DNA of 64,000 nt, taken from NCBI RefSeq assembly GCF_016545825.1, contig NC_052613.1:50574112-50638111 (forward strand), read 5' to 3'. Position 1 is the stretch's first letter. Each line of letters opens with the position of its first letter. This document shows positions 59,794 through 64,000 of the stretch, piece by piece. Both the position numbers and the translations under genes were made by a program. The stretch comes from Eucalyptus grandis (taxonomy: Eukaryota; Streptophyta; Magnoliopsida; Myrtales; Myrtaceae). The notes under the pieces are model-generated. The model worked only from the letters and a program-made list of their open reading frames with translations, was not told the DNA's origin and did no database searches.

Positions 59794-60710
59794 GATTTGT
59801 AAAACCACAGTGAGTCTGGCGCTTTGAGAGTAATTTTGGTTTTGAATTCTTGGTAGTAATATGAGTTGCTGGGTTAAAATTTGCTTCTTGGGCTTCTTGG
59901 AACATCATATGTAGCGCACCTTTCATCACTTTGTCGACAAGTCAACTACTTAAATTTTGACTTTTCCATTTGAATGCTTGCTGATGGTACTGAAAACATC
60001 ATTTATGATGTTCATGATGTAATATTAGATCCACGATTTGACAATATTGGTTCTGTTTGAGCTTGGATGTCCTTGAGGGTATCTTCCAGGTCATTTGTGC
60101 AATCAGTTCATAATATATTATCAACCAGGAGAATGCATAGCCTTACACTAAAGTCCGTTAAAACTTAGGTTTTGTTCACAGTTACCCAGAATCTGGTTAT
60201 TCAAAATCCCAAATACCTCAATATGTAATTGAGAGAAGCTTCAATCATAGTGATAAGTAAAACCACGTCGCATGACTTATTTTCCCACGAAGTTATGGAG
60301 TGTTCTACATCAGAAGAAGCTGTGTGTTATGGATTTCCTGGCTGAAAGAAATATCTTCGGTGATTGAGTTTCGTGTTTCAACACAATGTCATTTGGGTGT
60401 ACGGAAAAGTGAAGAGCAGCAAACATGATATAGATTTCGGGCTAACAATTTGTGGAAAGACAAAATTTGTCTCAGGTTTGTGATGATTTTGCAATCTGAC
60501 TGCTTGGGAATAGTTGCATTTGGAGAAGATGCAAAAGGTGGATCTCACAAAATAAGGTGCTATCGTAGCAGTGGCGTGTTTCATTAAAAGTATTTTACAA
60601 TGTATAGCACAACGCCCTGCTAATTGCGATGGCCTTGATACACACCTGTGAGAAGCAATACAAACAATACTGAGAAGACTTGCATTCTAGACTTTTGGAG
60701 TTCGGAAGAA
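59794..60710. other. Intergenic region between eL34 and GST
   Basis: Contains the 3' region of eL34 and, on the other strand, of the GST gene, which converge here. No further gene or element is recognised. Confidence 0.5.
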
Positions 60711-61574
60711 CTAGGTCTTCATTTTGGCAACCAGCTTGTCATGAGGTGGGAGATTCTCGCTCATGAAAGGGTGTGCCTTCAATTCATCCGCCCAAGAGAA
60801 GAACAATGCATTCCTCTCTCGGTCGCTGATCTTGCCAGTGGCCTCCTCAAAGGCTTGGTAGTTGCAAGCACTTACACCGACCACTATGCCCAAAAAGCTC
60901 AAGTTCTCACCATTGAAGAATGGAGATTTTGAAGGAAAGTCCCTCTGAATGCCCTCCTCGAACACCCTCAGCTGCTCAACGAGGTCTTCTCGAGCCTTAT
61001 CTTGATCCTTCCCTTTGGTCTGGAGGACGAGGTACGTTGCCCGCTTCACCTTTGACACCAAAACATCGAACCGTTAGAACTCAAGCAAAGCGATTGCTTG
61101 CCCCTTCCTACTTCTTACGTAAATCATGGTTATTGTGTTTTCGAGTCATGTGATTAGAGAGTAAAGTTCCCAGTACTTTAGTTAGAATCATCGGAGTTCA
61201 TGTTTTCTGTAGGCAATTGCCGAATTTAGCCCATAAAATGAGACTCCAGTTAATACCTTTTGATCGTAGAAATCCGCCCAAAAGCGGATTCGTGACCTAG
61301 TGTAAGGATCCTCAGGGAGGAGCTTGGGGGCATTGCTCCAGTACTCCTCGATGTATTCGAGGATGAGAAGCGACTCGCAGATCGGGCGGCCATCGTGCAG
61401 GAGCACTGGCACTTTCTGGTGGACGGGGTTGGAGCGGAGCAGCAAGTCGCTCTTGTTCTTCAGGTCTTCCTCCACGTACGCGAAAGGAATGCCCTTAAGT
61501 TTAAGGGCGAGCTCGACCCGCTTGCTGGAACTACCAAACGTCCCTAGCAGTACAACCTCGCTGTTCTCATCCAT
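60711..61574 (-). CDS. GSTU: Tau-class glutathione S-transferase
   Basis: Two exons fit: 61574-61257 and 61049-60711 (218 residues), with the intron in the position usual for tau GSTs. The thioredoxin-like N-terminal domain shows VVLLGTFGSSSKRVELALKL, where the Ser run holds the catalytic Ser. It continues with KVPVLLHDGRPICES, the cis-Pro loop and Glu-Ser glutathione-binding pair, and ILEYIEEYW. The C-terminal helical domain begins at RIRFWADFYDQK. Such enzymes conjugate glutathione to electrophiles in the cytosol, typically in stress and detoxification. The start at MDENSE matches the family; an upstream in-frame ATG (61607) would add 11 residues. A Gly-Thr-Phe-Gly replaces the usual W-(A/S)-S-P around the active site. 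Confidence 0.92.
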
Positions 61575-61607
61575 CTGTCTCTCACGGTGTGTTCTGCTGA
61601 ATGCCAA

Positions 61608-62400
61608 TGCAGCAATTTATAGTCTTTTCGAACTCTTCCTCTTGATGTACACACCAAGCACTCCAAATTGGACTCGGTCAAAAGCTCAAAAGTGGTGGTT
61701 GGAGAGGATTAAGACTATTCGATTAAAAAAATGTAAATGTTGGAAAACTGAGCAGAGCGGAGATCTTGAATAGCGTTTTTCAAGTTAGGAAGACTTTTAT
61801 ACTCGATTGGCTTGGAGAGTGTGGACCAGAGACTTTTCTGGTTGGGTCAAGTGATTTGACCGAAGGAGATTGCCTCGTAAAGAAAACTTATCCGCACCGT
61901 GGCTCGTTAACTAATGGGGGACTTTGTCTAAATTGAGTACACAAACACAACACAAAATCTCCAAAATTTACTGTGATCTGTAAGGGACAGATAAAAACCA
62001 TGGATGCATTCCATATCGTTGTGTTGCGGTGCCCGCCGCAGTCCGACCGCAACGTAACCTTTCCCTCAACGGTCACAGAGGTGATGTGGAGTGGCCCATA
62101 CCCTTGAAGAAAGTACGATAGATGAATGAATCTATTGAGGGAACGTGTGGTAACTAACAAGCAGAGAGATGGAGACAGCCTAGACAGCTCGAGGAAAAAA
62201 CTGAAGAACCATTTCATAAATACGACATGTGAAAAAAGTAGAAGATTTGGCTTCAGTTACTGTAACGAAAATATCGTTCATGGTACTGTCGCAGTATTGT
62301 TCATCACTGAGTGTAGAACTAGGTTGGTTGCAACTTGATTTTTCATCGTCGATTCAATAAATAAAAATAAAAAGTTGTTCACATTTCAATTCGGATTTCG
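61608..62400. other. GST upstream region and unassigned DNA
   Basis: The promoter of the minus-strand GST gene should lie just above 61574. I see no clear TATA box that I would defend and no other gene. Confidence 0.4.
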
Positions 62401-62962
62401 GACTCCTGAACACTAAATGTCGTCAAGAAACCTCTCAGGCGCACCTACTGAAGAAATTACTCCAAGACAACGTGAAGCAACGCTCCATCAGAAGCGAGCT
62501 CGACGACAACGCCCGCCAATTCTCGACGTTCAAACTCTTCTGCACCACCACCGTCTATCCTCCGTCCGCTCCGACCCTCTGTGCAGGCTCCGGCTGTAGG
62601 TTGACGAACGAGAAGGCGCAGTCTCCGAACACCAACGAAGGGAGGTTGAACACGGCGGAAGCGAGGTCGAGCGCTCCTTCGCCGGGCGCCAATGGCGATA
62701 CTGACGAATGCGTTACATCGGGAGAACGCATGAACTTGTCTTGCGGACATGGGCTGGGAATGTGGTGGTGGTGATCCGACGGAGGTGGGGTCGCTGATGG
62801 GGGGGAGAGGCAGAGGGAGTGCGAGAGGGCTTTTTGGGTGGTGGAGAGAGAGAGAGTCAGGGACACTGCCAGCCACATGTCTGCATAATGCTGTGAAAAC
62901 CAGTTGACTGGGAAAGCCACGAAGTGAGTCGGTGATGAAGATTTCAAACTACACGTGCTCAA
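62401..62962 (-). pseudogene. Unassigned, possibly decayed coding fragment
   Basis: A GC-richer patch with open frames on both strands. One minus-strand frame reads plausibly as protein (SAVFNLPSLVFGDCAF, then, past one in-frame stop, SLNVENWRALSSSSLLMERC) but I recognise no family. The stop and the competing frames suggest a decayed fragment or chance. Confidence 0.25.
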
Positions 62963-62980
62963 CTCAGAGAGAAGATAGAC

Positions 62981-63262
62981 TGTTATTCAGTTTAGGATGT
63001 GTAACAGATTAAAACAACAGCTTCTTCTTTTTGTTTTTAAGTTCAGTTTTCTTCCATTCTTTAGTTTACGAATACTTCTCTTCTTCTTCGTTGAGTTCAT
63101 GTAATACAGATAGTATAACAGAGCAAGCCATTGAAGCATGCTCTGTGATGAATAGTTTGTATTGTGAAAAGAGAGAGAGAGAAGAAGATCCCAAAGTTTT
63201 GTGATCATTCTTCATCTTTCATTCATTTTGTTCATCTTCACATCATTCTATTCATCTTCACA
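62981..63262 (+). repeat. 5' LTR of right-edge copia element
   Basis: The segment ends in CA directly before a primer-binding site and contains a GA tract (63171-63182) and AT-rich sequence. The start at TGTTATTCAG is my best guess for a TG end; the second LTR needed to confirm it lies beyond the window. Confidence 0.6.
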
Positions 63263-63274
63263 TGGTATCAGAGC
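63263..63274 (+). promoter_or_regulatory. Primer-binding site (initiator Met tRNA)
   Basis: TGGTATCAGAGC, identical to the primer site of the copia element in unit 1, but on the plus strand. It anchors the partial element at the right edge. Confidence 0.88.
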
Positions 63275-64000
63275 TATTGATCATCCTTGTTGGATAGTCT
63301 AGTTTAGCAATTGATCGCTCACAAAACCCAATCGAAGGTGCTGTAGCTGCAACAGATCGAAGTAGCTTTTGAACTTCGCTGATCGCAGCAGATCGAAGTA
63401 GATATTGATCATCCTTGTTTGTTGATTCAAAGATCTCAAAGTGCTTTACACTCGCTTAGTTCTTCTTTGTTAAGATTTGAGCATCATTGGTGCCACGTAC
63501 AGAACTCCATCTTGTAAGTTCAACATGTAATCTTGTCTACATTCGCAGAATCACCATTATCATCATCATCAAAGACTATGGGAATGAATGACCTTGCTTT
63601 TCGTAGTAAGCAACTCTCTTTAGCTCTTTCTTTTCTAGCAGATCTATCAATGTCCACATAGGCCTATCACGAAAGGTGAATGTGAATGTCAGTAGCGAGT
63701 TTTCAATGTCTCCAATTTGCTTTCATAGACTTTGGATCGATTGGAATTGGAGAGTCCAGTTGCGGAAGTGGTGATTTTGGGACCAGTTTAAGATGAACAC
63801 GGAAATGGCAGCAAGAACATAGAAGTATCCCATTCTAATACATGTTAACATCTCCAATTTTGTCACGATCAAGTTTGTTGAAGACAATTTTTTGTTGTGG
63901 CAAGCACAGTTCCACAGATTTCTTCGAAGTCAAGAACTTTTTGGCTTCATTAGTGGTGAAATTCCATCACCTCCTTGGACGTTACAGGTTGAAATTGAAG
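63275..64000 (+). mobile_element. Leader and start of gag of right-edge copia element
   Basis: A leader of about 550 bp is followed by a gag-like frame from about 63823 to the window end: ISNFVTIKFVEDNFLLWQAQ then RFLRSQELFGFISGEIPSPP, the classic N-terminal copia gag pattern. An in-frame TAG lies at 63820-63822 and no ATG precedes the conserved part in this frame, so the copy may be damaged or use an altered start. The rest of the element is outside the window. Confidence 0.75.

Overview
This is a plant nuclear window, almost certainly from a woody eudicot. Genes have several introns and plant-type splice sites. AT-rich intergenic DNA is packed with MITEs, Ty1/copia elements and one probable SINE. 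The recognisable proteins are plant families: a RING-CH E3 ligase, CLE peptides, a TAF1B/CCG-type factor, a DUF1666 protein, eL34 and a tau glutathione transferase. GC-rich MITE interiors and heavy tandem duplication recall Myrtaceae such as Eucalyptus, but that placement is an impression, not a result.

Layout. 1-10 kb is a graveyard of transposons: a long inverted-repeat element (2016-2995), three PIF/Harbinger-type MITEs with TAA/TTA target duplications (4864-5945, 6117-7013, 7989-8630), and a SINE-like retroelement nested in the second. 10363-13038 (+) is an intact seven-exon RING-CH membrane E3 ligase gene with one GC-AG intron. 13-16 kb has no recognised gene.

16024-48209 is the centre of the window. 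A unit of about 8 kb, carrying a CLE peptide gene (+) and, tail to tail, a TAF1B/CCG-like gene (-), is present three times in direct tandem. All three CLE genes are open, but their predicted 12-residue peptides differ strongly: RKVRGGSDPIHN, RKVPSGPDPFHN and RKVRGGADPLHN. The TAF1B-like genes decayed: copy 1 is open from start to stop, copy 2 lost its 5' half in a deletion with a templated filler, and copy 3 has two frameshifts, a nonsense codon and an early stop. Each unit then took its own insertions, so the units act as empty-site controls for one another: a 7.2-kb copia element and two MITEs in unit 1; a solo LTR, a MITE and a local duplication in unit 2; a 374-bp insert in unit 3.

48-52 kb is MITE and unassigned DNA. 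52225-55948 (+) is a five-exon DUF1666 gene; 58463-59793 (+) is the four-exon eL34 gene with telo-box and site II promoter motifs; 60711-61574 (-) is a two-exon tau-class GST gene. At the right edge a second copia element begins (LTR about 62981-63262, iMet primer site, start of gag) and runs out of the window.

The single-copy genes look like ordinary housekeeping or stress genes. The biologically striking part is the triplicated peptide-ligand locus, where the mature ligand and the proximal promoter have changed more than their surroundings while the companion gene was lost from two of three units. All splice sites and alignments were read by eye.
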